Assembly: GCA_964540535.1 (NCBI GenBank)
Contig: CAZIMO010000006.1
Location: 70,366-134,365, forward strand
DNA: 64,000 bases
Source of the DNA: Fimenecus sp964540535
GTDB lineage: Bacteria; Bacillota; Clostridia; Oscillospirales; Acutalibacteraceae
Reading direction: 5' to 3'
The first letter of the stretch is position 1; each line of letters opens with the position of its first letter. A model generated the notes under the pieces. The model did not search any database, was not told where the DNA came from, and saw nothing but the letters and a program-made list of their open reading frames with translations. The position numbers and the translations under genes were made by a program. Below, piece after piece: positions 1-8,497 of this stretch.

Positions 1-399
1 TGCTGAATTAAACGCTTTGTCCATTTTAGACTTATTAACTACATTTGAAACCTTATCAAACATTTCGGGAACAAGACCTACAATGCGTTCTGCTGCATTG
101 TCAAAAGCAGTAATATGCTTAATGTCAACATTTCCGTAAGCGTCAATTATAAGGAAAGCAACAGGCATAATTGTAACACCCGCTCCACCGCCGCCGCCGA
201 AAATATCTTGATTTGATTTTGACGGGAAATCTGAACCGCCAGATGCAAAACCGTAAGTTACTTTTGACACAGGAATGATTGTAATGCCGCTGTCAAGCTT
301 CATAGGGTCGCCGATAATTGTGCTGACATTAACAAGGTCCTTAACCTTTTCGATTGTAGTTTCGAGAATTCCTGCTGCTGATGATTTTTCTTTCATCAT
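1..399 (-). CDS. gerW: GerW/YtfJ family sporulation protein (runs off the window)
   Basis: Spore_YtfJ family; in Bacillus the homologue is a spore protein needed for normal germination. The visible 133 residues contain the family's central glycine-rich stretch (FGGGGGAGVTIMPVAF), preceded by the conserved segment around GDPMKLDSGITIIPVSKV. Translation starts at the first of two adjacent ATGs (399), whose bases overlap the TGA of the upstream DUF2953 gene as ATGA, so the two are probably translationally coupled. The C-terminal end lies beyond base 1, but the family is only about 130-150 residues, so most of it is here. Identification is firm. Confidence 0.92.
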   Translation of the reverse strand, partial: MMKEKSSAAGILETTIEKVKDLVNVSTIIGDPMKLDSGITIIPVSKVTYGFASGGSDFPSKSNQDIFGGGGGAGVTIMPVAFLIIDAYGNVDIKHITAFDNAAERIVGLVPEMFDKVSNVVNKSKMDKAFNSA

Positions 400-1091
400 A
401 AAGCACCACCTTCATTTATTATTTCATTATTATCTGTTTTATTTTTAATTCCCTTAAGGAATTTCAGTACCACTTTGACTAAAAGTCTGAACGCAAGAAC
501 AATCAAAGCATTCGTTAAGAATATAGGACGCAGTGATATTCTGAATGAGAACTGAGCCGTGTTATTGTAGCCTAAAAAGTCCGGTTCAACCTCAACATCA
601 TACTTTTTAACCTTCATATTTGCACAAATAAAAGAAATCGCAGGGAAAATCTTTTGACAGGCTCTGCCATACTGAAGTGCAGTTTCTGCCGCATCGCAGT
701 CACCTGTAACAGTTATCCACAAATAAAGCTCACGAATAATGATGTGCTTTTTTAATGATGATAACATTTTGCCGACAGATATTGCGGCGTTGTTAAGAAG
801 CTGTATTACACCGTCAAAGCCTTGATTTTTATAGAATGTTACAAAAATATTTTCTTTCTTTTCGGCAGGTGCTTCTTCTGCTGTTTCTTCCGTTTTCTTT
901 TTTGGCGGTTTAGGCTTTTTCTCTTTTTTAGGTTTATTCTTTTTCTTTAGCGGAAAAATCTGAAGTTTCAAAAACAGCCAATTAACACTGAAATTGAATT
1001 CATCAAAATATTCGCCTTTTATTGTAATGCGGATACTAAATAATAACACAAAAAAAGCAATTATACCTAAAATTATATATAATGCAGTCAA
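396..1091 (-). CDS. DUF2953 membrane protein (YtfI-like)
   Basis: A 231-residue protein with an N-terminal membrane segment (about residues 3-20), then a very Lys/Pro/Glu-rich linker (about 48-80), then the DUF2953 domain and a C-terminal hydrophobic stretch. DUF2953 genes sit directly upstream of gerW/ytfJ in many spore formers, and this one overlaps gerW by 4 bases. The start is a TTG at 1091, chosen because a strong GGGGG Shine-Dalgarno sequence lies 7 bases before it. Molecular function is unknown; the gene order suggests a sporulation or envelope role (inference). Confidence 0.82.
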   Translation of the reverse strand: MTALYIILGIIAFFVLLFSIRITIKGEYFDEFNFSVNWLFLKLQIFPLKKKNKPKKEKKPKPPKKKTEETAEEAPAEKKENIFVTFYKNQGFDGVIQLLNNAAISVGKMLSSLKKHIIIRELYLWITVTGDCDAAETALQYGRACQKIFPAISFICANMKVKKYDVEVEPDFLGYNNTAQFSFRISLRPIFLTNALIVLAFRLLVKVVLKFLKGIKNKTDNNEIINEGGAL

Positions 1092-1124
1092 AAAAGCACC
1101 CCCTTTAAATGTAATATGTATAAA

Positions 1125-1685
1125 TTATTCGACAATTTCTGCCGAATTTTCTTCACTTTGTTCCGTTTCTTCGGTTTTTTCGGGAATTGCAGGCAACTCA
1201 TCAAGGGAAGAAATTGAAAAGCACCGTAAGAAATCTGAAGTTGTTCCGTAAACCAAAGGTCTTCCGGGCAAATCAAGCCTGCCCTTTTCTTCAATAAGCT
1301 TCTTTTGGCAAAGTGTTGAAATAACACCGCTGCAATCGACACCACGCACCTGCTCAACAAATGATTTAGTTACAGGCTGATTGTATGCTATGACAGCCAA
1401 AACCTCAAAAGCCGCTTGAGACAAAGGGGTGTTCTTGCGAAGTTCAAGCACATCACGAATAACCTCTGCATATTCAGTTCTTGATGAAAGCTGATACATA
1501 TTGTCAAGTTTAAGCACACAAATTCCACTGTTTTGTTCATCAAGCTTTGCAGACAAATTCAAAATTATCTGCTCACAGGCTTCTGAATCAATTTCAAGAG
1601 CCTCTGCTATTTTTTCAAGCTCAACAGGTTCACCAGACGCAAAAAGAATTGCTTCAACCGCGGATTGTAATTTACTTGCTTTCAT
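1125..1685 (-). CDS. scpB: Segregation and condensation protein B
   Basis: ScpB is the winged-helix subunit of the SMC-ScpA-ScpB condensin that compacts and segregates the chromosome. The 186-residue product begins with the typical LQSAVEAILFASGEPV segment and contains AFEVLAVIAYNQPVTKSFVEQVRG, here split in reading as AVIAYNQPVT and VEQVRGVDC, a hallmark of the family. A more upstream ATG exists at 1694, but the ATG at 1685 is preferred: it lies 9 bases after GAGGA and overlaps the scpA stop as TGATG. The C-terminus is a Glu-rich tail. Confidence 0.95.
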   Translation of the reverse strand: MKASKLQSAVEAILFASGEPVELEKIAEALEIDSEACEQIILNLSAKLDEQNSGICVLKLDNMYQLSSRTEYAEVIRDVLELRKNTPLSQAAFEVLAVIAYNQPVTKSFVEQVRGVDCSGVISTLCQKKLIEEKGRLDLPGRPLVYGTTSDFLRCFSISSLDELPAIPEKTEETEQSEENSAEIVE

Positions 1686-2422
1686 CAATTCCATTCCTCA
1701 CTTACATTTGTAAAATCAGAATCTAAAAGTTCGATTTGTGTTTCTTCGCCGTCACCGACCACCTTAACCTTTTTCGACTTTGTAAGTTCAAGCAAAGCCA
1801 AAAAGGTTGCCACCATATCAGAACGGGATTCAGCATCGTCAAAAAAAGTGTTCAGCATAGTTTTTTGTCCTTTTTTTGTAAGCTTCTTAAATATTTTAGA
1901 AATCTTTGAACTGACTGACACAACTTTTTTAACAACAATTTCCCTGAACGCTTCAATTGGAGGAGGCAAAGCCTTAAGCTTTTTGCCTACCGCAGAAACA
2001 TATGCATTAAAAAGTTCTGACGGATCATGAAGTCTTTTATAAGTCTGATCCGGATCAATTTTTTCTGTTTTTCTGATAAATGTTGAAAATCCCTCTGTAT
2101 TTTCAGAAAGCTTTTCAGCCATCATTTTCATATCACGGTACTCAATAAGCTCACCCTGCAGTTCTTTTTTCAGTTCTTCTGCTTCTTTATAAACAGGCAA
2201 TAACGAAATTGACTTCAGATAAACTAAGCGAGCCGCCATTTCAAGAAATTCAGACGCAACATACATATCCTCTTCCTGCATACGACGTACATATTCAACA
2301 TACTGCTCTACAAGAGTTAAGATAGGTATATCATAAATATTCAGTTTATGTTTTGAAATAAGATGCAAAAGCAAATCCATGGGACCTTCAAAAACATCTA
2401 ATTTGTAAGAAATTGTTTCCAT
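1685..2422 (-). CDS. scpA: Segregation and condensation protein A
   Basis: ScpA is the kleisin subunit that bridges the SMC heads. The 245-residue product starts METISYKLDVFEGPMDLLLH, the standard kleisin N-terminus; KHKLNIYDIPI follows. An upstream in-frame start at 2467 would lie inside the preceding protease gene with no ribosome site, so the ATG at 2422 is used. The ribosome site is weak and the stop of the protease gene is only 4 bases upstream, consistent with coupling. It overlaps scpB by one base. Confidence 0.95.
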   Translation of the reverse strand: METISYKLDVFEGPMDLLLHLISKHKLNIYDIPILTLVEQYVEYVRRMQEEDMYVASEFLEMAARLVYLKSISLLPVYKEAEELKKELQGELIEYRDMKMMAEKLSENTEGFSTFIRKTEKIDPDQTYKRLHDPSELFNAYVSAVGKKLKALPPPIEAFREIVVKKVVSVSSKISKIFKKLTKKGQKTMLNTFFDDAESRSDMVATFLALLELTKSKKVKVVGDGEETQIELLDSDFTNVSEEWN

Positions 2423-2426
2423 ATAA

Positions 2427-3098
2427 TCAACCAATAAGCTTAAAAGGTAAGCTTGCAATACTGACAAATAAATTTAAAATTCCCGAAGAAATTAAAGACA
2501 ATGGCGTTGAAAGTACACCTGTAAGAATAAGAATAAACACTACAATTACAATATATCTCTCATACTGAAGAAATTTGTAATAATGTTTTGCGGGAATTAA
2601 CAGTTGAAGAATTCTTGAACCGTCAAGAGGCGGAATAGGCAACAAATTAAATACCGCCAAATTGATATTAACGAGAGCCGCAAAAAAGAAGAATGTATAA
2701 AAAGCATTTGTTATAACTGTTGAATTTAAATGTAAGAATATTATTGCAACAAATGTAAAAATAAATCCCATTATAAGATTTGAAACAGGTCCTGCAATTG
2801 CTGTCATTGCCATTCCTTTTTTGCTGTCTTTAAAATTGCGGGGATTTACGCTGACAGGCTTTGCATAACCGAAACCGCAAAGGATAATCATAAGTGCACC
2901 TATCGGTGAAATATGTGCCATTGGATTTAAAGTAAGTCTGCCGGAAAGACGAGGCGTCTGATCGCCAAGCTTCGTAGCAACTAATGCGTGTGCATATTCG
3001 TGTATAGGCATTGTGCAAAATATTACAAACAATCTTGAAAACAGTTTAATCATCAATGCGAAAAAGTCGGCATCACCACTGAAAATATCAAAAAGCAT
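2427..3098 (-). CDS. Site-2-protease (M50) family membrane metalloprotease
   Basis: A 223-residue polytopic protein with the zinc-binding HExxH motif as HEYAH within MPIHEYAHALVA (about residue 33) and the second metal-binding block LLPIPPLDGSRI (about residue 155), which corresponds to the NPDG-type motif. Five or six hydrophobic segments fit the short YwhC-like class of site-2 proteases that cleave membrane proteins within the bilayer. The start has a good AAAGGGGAG ribosome site. Its genes are commonly found upstream of scpA in Firmicutes. The substrate is unknown. Confidence 0.9.
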   Translation of the reverse strand: MLFDIFSGDADFFALMIKLFSRLFVIFCTMPIHEYAHALVATKLGDQTPRLSGRLTLNPMAHISPIGALMIILCGFGYAKPVSVNPRNFKDSKKGMAMTAIAGPVSNLIMGFIFTFVAIIFLHLNSTVITNAFYTFFFFAALVNINLAVFNLLPIPPLDGSRILQLLIPAKHYYKFLQYERYIVIVVFILILTGVLSTPLSLISSGILNLFVSIASLPFKLIG

Positions 3099-3130
3099 AG
3101 TGCTCCCCTTTCTGTTTATCTAAAAGAATA

Positions 3131-3961
3131 TTATATTCTAAATGTTATAATTCTGTCAATATTATTAAAATCAAAAAGGCATTCTTTTTTTGAAAATTTT
3201 CCGTTAAAAATCTCAATTATCCCGTCGCTCTGTTGTTCGCCGCATTCAAAGGCAAAAAAACCGTTTTCTTTAATTTTATTAGTACAACGCTCTGCAATAC
3301 AACGGTAAAAATCAAGGCCGTCGGTACCTCCGTCAAGTGCGGTTATCGGCTCTTTAAGAACCTCTTTTTGAAGTGTTTTAATATCGTCTGAACTAATATA
3401 AGGCGGATTCGAAAGCAATAAATCACAGTTAGGCAAGACCGAAAAATCGAAATCAAATAAATCTGCATTTATTAAAACGACATTTTCAAGATTTAACAAA
3501 TCTTTATTCTTTTTAAGATAGTGAAATGCTTTAGCTTCTTTTTCAATGAGATAGACTTTTGCATCTGAGCGGTGTGCGGCCATCGTAAGACCGATACAGC
3601 CCGTTCCTGCACAAAGGTCATATACAATTGGATTTTCAAATTCTTCAAGTTTTTCTAAAGCAAAATCAACAAGCATTTCTGTTTCGGGTCTTGGAATTAA
3701 AACACCCTCACCTACAGCAAATGTCAAATCGTAAAAATCCCATTTGCCGATAATATATTGTAAAGGCTCGCCATTTACTCTTTGACTAATTATATCTTCA
3801 ACAAGATTTATTTGTTCGTCGGTTGCGCAATCATCAGACATCAGCATTTTTTGCTTTGGGATGCCGAGTAAGTCATTGAAAATACAAAGTGCTTCAAATT
3901 CCCCGCATCCGCCGAATGAAAGCTTATTTGAGCAATATTTATATAGCTGTTTAAGCGTCAT
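3131..3961 (-). CDS. prmC: Peptide chain release factor N5-glutamine methyltransferase
   Basis: PrmC (HemK) methylates the GGQ glutamine of release factors 1 and 2 using S-adenosylmethionine. The 276-residue sequence has the N-terminal helical domain, the SAM-binding loop (VYDLCAGTGCIGLTMA) and the catalytic NPPY motif (LLLSNPPYIS). The start ATG overlaps the stop of the DUF1385 gene by one base. The SAM loop has CAGTGCIG where DLGTGSG is more common, a usual Clostridial variant. Confidence 0.95.
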   Translation of the reverse strand: MTLKQLYKYCSNKLSFGGCGEFEALCIFNDLLGIPKQKMLMSDDCATDEQINLVEDIISQRVNGEPLQYIIGKWDFYDLTFAVGEGVLIPRPETEMLVDFALEKLEEFENPIVYDLCAGTGCIGLTMAAHRSDAKVYLIEKEAKAFHYLKKNKDLLNLENVVLINADLFDFDFSVLPNCDLLLSNPPYISSDDIKTLQKEVLKEPITALDGGTDGLDFYRCIAERCTNKIKENGFFAFECGEQQSDGIIEIFNGKFSKKECLFDFNNIDRIITFRI

Positions 3962-4935
3962 TATATTCTATCATCCTCGGGATTATCTGTAATTACAGCC
4001 TTAATAGATTCAATAGCTACCTCAATAATATCATCAGTAGGTTCAACAGTTGTAATTCTTTGCATAAGCAAACCCGGAAGCGAAAGAAATTTCACAACTG
4101 CGTTATCATGCTTGCCGGCGTATTTTATAAATTCATATCCCAAGCCCATTACAAAAGGCATAATTGCGATTTTAACTGCAATCCAAAGCACACGGTTAAG
4201 TTCTGCAAGTCCTGGGAAAATTAAAACCAATGCAGAAGAAATAAGTACGCTGATAATAATCATAACGAACATAAAAGCTGTACCGCATCTCGGGTGAAAA
4301 CGCGACATTCTGCGTACATTTTCTACGGTAAGATCAAGTCCGTTTTCATAACAGAAAATAGTTTTATGCTCTGCACCGTGATACATAAAGGTTCTTTTTA
4401 TAGTATCCATTTTAGAAACAAGATACATATAAAGTATGAATATTATTATTCTCATTACCCCCTCAATCAACGGGTGGAACTTATCAATATCAACATTTTT
4501 AAGTGCATAATTGTCAAACAAATCAACAGTAAGCGTCGGTAAATACATAAAAATTAAGAAAGCTAACACGACCCCTAACACCATTGATATTGCACCTACA
4601 ACTGCCATCATTTTCTCGCCGAAATGCTCTGAAATCCATTTGTCAAGCTTTGATATATCTTCAACTTTTTCTTCTTCGGTTAACGCTTTATCAGCCGATT
4701 TCATCATATATTTATAACCTGTAATCATAGATTCTGCAAACGCTGCAATTCCTCTGATAATCGGCAAACCTAAAACCTTATATCTTTTTTGGATTGAAAC
4801 ATATTTGTCAACTTCGGTTTCAATTGAACCATCTGGCATACGAACAGACATAGCATTGCCTTTAGGTCCACGCATCATTATTCCCTCTATCAGTGCTTGT
4901 CCGCCGATAGATGTCTTATGTTTGATATTATTCAA
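3961..4935 (-). CDS. DUF1385 family membrane protein (YqhQ-like)
   Basis: A 324-residue protein that opens with the family signature SIGGQALIEGIMMRGP and includes the conserved MYHGAEHKTIFCYE and SRFHPRCGTAFMF blocks; four or so membrane segments lie between and after these (about 110-135, 160-175, 215-240, 250-265). Function is not established; the gene is frequently next to prmC and prfA in Firmicutes. The start is a TTG at 4935, 8 bases after GGGAG. Confidence 0.9.
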   Translation of the reverse strand: MNNIKHKTSIGGQALIEGIMMRGPKGNAMSVRMPDGSIETEVDKYVSIQKRYKVLGLPIIRGIAAFAESMITGYKYMMKSADKALTEEEKVEDISKLDKWISEHFGEKMMAVVGAISMVLGVVLAFLIFMYLPTLTVDLFDNYALKNVDIDKFHPLIEGVMRIIIFILYMYLVSKMDTIKRTFMYHGAEHKTIFCYENGLDLTVENVRRMSRFHPRCGTAFMFVMIIISVLISSALVLIFPGLAELNRVLWIAVKIAIMPFVMGLGYEFIKYAGKHDNAVVKFLSLPGLLMQRITTVEPTDDIIEVAIESIKAVITDNPEDDRI

Positions 4936-4948
4936 AGCTATTACTCCC

Positions 4949-6358
4949 TTATTTTATATTTCTCATTAAAATCAAATCAGTTTTTGTTCCCACACCGATT
5001 TTGCTTTCAATAATCATTTCACCGCCGTGAAGCTTAATTATTTCATCAGTAACCGCAAGTCCTATTCCGCTACCTCTGGCACTGTTATTTGCCTTATAAA
5101 ATTTTTCTCGTATTCTCGGCAAGTCATTTTTTGAAATACCGCAGCCATTATCAGAAATACTAATTTTTACTGTTTTATTGGTACATACAAGCTGAATCTT
5201 AACAAATCCGCCTTTTTTGTTGTATTTAAAGCTATTGTCAATAATATTTACAAAAGCCTGTTTCAATCGGTTCTTATCTCCGTAAATGTTTATTGCATTT
5301 TTCGGAATATCAATCAAAAGTTCAATCCCTTCACGCTCTGAACGCTCACGAAAAACTTCAAGTACTTCAGACAGCTCTTTAACAATATCAATATAAGATG
5401 TTTTAAGGGACATTTTTCCGCTTTCCATTCGTGAAAAGTCAAGAAGTTCTTCAACTAAATCAGTTAAACGCTCTGATTCATTAACAATAACATTGATTCC
5501 CTTATCTACAATTTCTTCATTTTCTTTGGCAGAACGAATTGTTTCCCCCCAACCCTTAATCGCGGTTAAAGGAGTTCGCAGTTCATGAGAAACTGTTGAA
5601 ATAAATTCATTCTTCATTCGCTCTGTTTCACTGATTTCACGTGCCATATTGTTAATAGTATCGCAAAGCTGACCAATTTCATCGTCATACTTATATTTTT
5701 CAATTGAAGCGCTAAAATCACCTTTCGCAATTTTAGAAGCAGTTTCATTTATTTTTTGAACAGGTCTGATAATCGAATTGATGAAAAATGCACCCGACAA
5801 AACAACAAAGCCGACAAAAACAATTATCAAAACAAATATTAAAATCCATATTTTTAAAAGCTGTATATTAATATCTTCAAGTGAAATGATATATCGCACT
5901 GCACCGCTTATACCGTTTTCATTTTCGGGTAAAATATAGGTCATTGCCATAATCTTTTCGCCGTTCTGCATTTCGCCTATCCACTCGGCTTTACCGCTTT
6001 CATCATCCTTAGCATAGTTATAGTCCGGATAACTCTCGCCTTTAACAGAAAACCCTGTTGATGAAACAACAACCTTTCCGTTCTTATCAATTACCCAGAC
6101 CTCCATAATATTCTTATCGGAAAAATTATCAACAAAGTTTTTACTCATCTTGATAAAATTTTCATCACTTACAGCCGCAGATGAATTAAAGTTTGACAAT
6201 ACCATTGAATTGGCACGGGAATTCAATGTCATTCTTACTGAATTGTAATACTGCGATTTAAAAATATATCCGATTGCAATGCCGATAGTAATAATTAAAA
6301 CTATTATTCCTGTAAGTACAGTTAAAGACCATCGTTTAACAATACTGTTTTTTATCAT
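4949..6358 (-). CDS. Sensor histidine kinase
   Basis: A 469-residue membrane kinase that senses an envelope signal and phosphorylates the response regulator encoded just upstream. Order of domains: membrane segment (about 7-30), extracytoplasmic Cache-like region (to about 160), second membrane segment (about 165-190), HAMP (IIRPVQKINETASKIAKGDF), HisKA with the phospho-acceptor His in STVSHELRTPL, and an HATPase with the N box (NIIDNSFKY), G1 (DNGCGISK) and G2 (GSGIGLAV). The ATG at 6358 follows AAAGGCGG; a longer TTG start at 6376 would overlap that ribosome site. PhoR/WalK-like architecture. Confidence 0.93.
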   Translation of the reverse strand: MIKNSIVKRWSLTVLTGIIVLIITIGIAIGYIFKSQYYNSVRMTLNSRANSMVLSNFNSSAAVSDENFIKMSKNFVDNFSDKNIMEVWVIDKNGKVVVSSTGFSVKGESYPDYNYAKDDESGKAEWIGEMQNGEKIMAMTYILPENENGISGAVRYIISLEDINIQLLKIWILIFVLIIVFVGFVVLSGAFFINSIIRPVQKINETASKIAKGDFSASIEKYKYDDEIGQLCDTINNMAREISETERMKNEFISTVSHELRTPLTAIKGWGETIRSAKENEEIVDKGINVIVNESERLTDLVEELLDFSRMESGKMSLKTSYIDIVKELSEVLEVFRERSEREGIELLIDIPKNAINIYGDKNRLKQAFVNIIDNSFKYNKKGGFVKIQLVCTNKTVKISISDNGCGISKNDLPRIREKFYKANNSARGSGIGLAVTDEIIKLHGGEMIIESKIGVGTKTDLILMRNIK

Positions 6359-6390
6359 AACGGCACCGCCTTTCAATAACTTTTAAAAAT

Positions 6391-7095
6391 TTACACCATC
6401 CACTTGTATCCCATACCCCATATTGTAGTTAAATGCTTGGGCTGTGAAGGTTCATCTTCAATTTTGTTTCTTAATCTGTGAATATTAACATCAACTACTT
6501 TTTCATCTCCGTAATATGATTCGCCCCAAACAAATTTCAGAATTTCATTTCTGTCGAGAGCAACATTAGGATTGGTAAAAAAGTATTCCATAATTTGAAA
6601 TTCAACCTGCGTTAAATCAATAGGAATGCTGTTTTTTGTTAAGGTATGACTTCTCAAATCGAGAACAAATTCATTAAGCGAGATGGAATTATCAACTGAC
6701 TTTTCAGAAGAAGTGTCTGAGGTAAGCGAAACCCGTCTGTAAACCGCATCAATTCTCGCCATAAGCTCTGACGGTGAAAAAGGCTTTGTAACATAATCAT
6801 CGGCACCAACCATAAGTCCTGTTACTTTATCCATTTCCTGTGTTCTTGCAGTAAGCATTATAATTCCAAGGCGTTTACTCTTATCACGAAGATATTTGCA
6901 CACTTCAAGTCCATCGATAACAGGCATCATAATATCAAGAATTGCTATATCAATTTTGTTGCTGTGTTCATCAAAAAGACTTATAGCCTCTTCTCCGTTT
7001 GAAGCTTCAAATACTTCGTATCCGCTTCGTTTTAAATTGATTACCACAAAATCACGGATAGAAGCTTCATCTTCTGCAATTAAAACGCATTTCAT
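6391..7095 (-). CDS. OmpR/PhoB-family response regulator
   Basis: A 234-residue two-domain regulator. The receiver domain shows the acidic pair near ILAEDEAS-type N-terminus (here LIAEDEASIRDF), the phospho-acceptor Asp in LDIMMPVIDG and the conserved Lys in YVTKPFSP. The C-terminal winged helix ends in VVDVNIHRLRNKIE and GMGYKW, the PhoB/OmpR DNA-binding signature. It is followed by its kinase gene after about 30 bases and starts 3 bases after the lipoprotein gene, so the three are probably co-transcribed. Confidence 0.95.
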   Translation of the reverse strand: MKCVLIAEDEASIRDFVVINLKRSGYEVFEASNGEEAISLFDEHSNKIDIAILDIMMPVIDGLEVCKYLRDKSKRLGIIMLTARTQEMDKVTGLMVGADDYVTKPFSPSELMARIDAVYRRVSLTSDTSSEKSVDNSISLNEFVLDLRSHTLTKNSIPIDLTQVEFQIMEYFFTNPNVALDRNEILKFVWGESYYGDEKVVDVNIHRLRNKIEDEPSQPKHLTTIWGMGYKWMV

Positions 7096-7098
7096 AAA

Positions 7099-8478
7099 TT
7101 ACACCTGCTCTGTAATAACAAAATTTTTGGTAATGTATTCTCTGATACTTTCGGCATCGTCTTTATCCAGCATAACATAACCGTAAACATATGCGCCTTT
7201 TTCATCAAGCTTTGTATATCCAAAATTGTTTTCATCCCAATTAAGCTTTGAAAAGGCTCTGAACGAAAACATCTCACCGCCAAATGTTCCGTTTTCATCC
7301 AATGAATGGAATGTGAGCGTTGCTGTATCAGTATTATAAACTATTGTAACTTTATCAAGAAATTCTTCAGGGAAAACAAACATATAACCGTATGTCAAGT
7401 TAAGCAAACACTTAAAGTCAGTAATTAACGAATTATCTTGAAGTTCTGACCACACTGTCAAATTCAAAGGCATAGTATCAACAGAATTCTTTGAAATACT
7501 TGTACCTAAAGGAAGAGTTTCAAGCGTTGGTATTTCGACAATACCGTCATTATCAATATCCCGCGAGCTTGTACGAACATCGCGAAGAGTTAACGGCGAT
7601 TCAGAAACATTGCTTTCATATAAAGGCAAACTGATTTCAAAATCGCTGTGTGCAATATCAATTACTTCGGTAAGAACACCTGTTTCGCTTATTAGGCCGT
7701 CAATATAAAGTCTTGTATGCACATTTTCTCCTGCAATGTAATTATCAGTAACAATATTTAAAATTTCAAGCATACCTGTAATTGAAAATTCTTCTTCGTT
7801 TACAACCTCATATGATGAATTAAAGCTGATTATTCTGCCTACAGTATTTTTAGTTTGATTTGAAAGAGCAATATTCAAAACAAAAAGCTCATCTGAATTA
7901 TCACCGTTCAAATCATCAATAAAAGCTTTGGTGAAAACCTCGGTTTTTATTAGAGTAAAAGCACTTCCATTATAGCTGTAAATAGTCATTGTTCGATTGC
8001 GTGAGGAACCAAAATCAGAAAAATTTGCAAGCTCAACCTGCGATGTTGAATTCCAACTTATTACAAGTTCTTTAATTCCGTCCCCGTTAATGTCGGCAAA
8101 GTTGACCTCGTAAATATCTTCACCTCTTCCCTTGATATTTGAAACGCAGGTCCAATTTTCATCTATCTTTTTGAATGCACTTACATAAGCCGCATCTTCA
8201 ACTGCAGGGTCTGAATAAAAAACAAAAGCTTCCTGTGTCTCATCATTATCTAAATCGTAAAATAAATATGAGGAGCGGTTTTCACCGCTCATAGGTGTTT
8301 TCATTATAACGCTCTCACTGAAATTCGCTGAATTTTCAAATGCCTTTTGCAAAAGACTGCTATCACCGCTCAGTTTAGGCGGCCGCATAAGGTTATAAAC
8401 AGATGCCATATTGAAATCACAGCCCGTAAGAGTAAGACAGACAATTATCACCAACATAACTGCAATTATTTTTTTCAT
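7099..8478 (-). CDS. Lipoprotein with Asp-rich (FG-GAP/VCBS-like) repeats
   Basis: A 459-residue protein with a lipoprotein signal peptide ending at LTLTGC (lipidated Cys20). Four D-x-[DN]-x-D-x-x-x-E calcium-loop-like motifs are visible: D75-D79-E83, D129-D133-E137, D189-D193-E197 and DIDNDGIVE near residue 310. These resemble FG-GAP/VCBS propeller repeats, so a surface beta-propeller is likely. It lies between cdaR and a two-component system with small gaps; it may supply an envelope or ligand signal to that kinase, but this is inference. No specific name can be given. Confidence 0.75.
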   Translation of the reverse strand: MKKIIAVMLVIIVCLTLTGCDFNMASVYNLMRPPKLSGDSSLLQKAFENSANFSESVIMKTPMSGENRSSYLFYDLDNDETQEAFVFYSDPAVEDAAYVSAFKKIDENWTCVSNIKGRGEDIYEVNFADINGDGIKELVISWNSTSQVELANFSDFGSSRNRTMTIYSYNGSAFTLIKTEVFTKAFIDDLNGDNSDELFVLNIALSNQTKNTVGRIISFNSSYEVVNEEEFSITGMLEILNIVTDNYIAGENVHTRLYIDGLISETGVLTEVIDIAHSDFEISLPLYESNVSESPLTLRDVRTSSRDIDNDGIVEIPTLETLPLGTSISKNSVDTMPLNLTVWSELQDNSLITDFKCLLNLTYGYMFVFPEEFLDKVTIVYNTDTATLTFHSLDENGTFGGEMFSFRAFSKLNWDENNFGYTKLDEKGAYVYGYVMLDKDDAESIREYITKNFVITEQV

Positions 8479-8497
8479 TGTCTGTCACCTCTAATTC

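Noticed and set aside
1685..2467. A longer scpA starting at 2467
   Set aside because: The extra residues lie within the protease gene, have no ribosome site and do not match the family.
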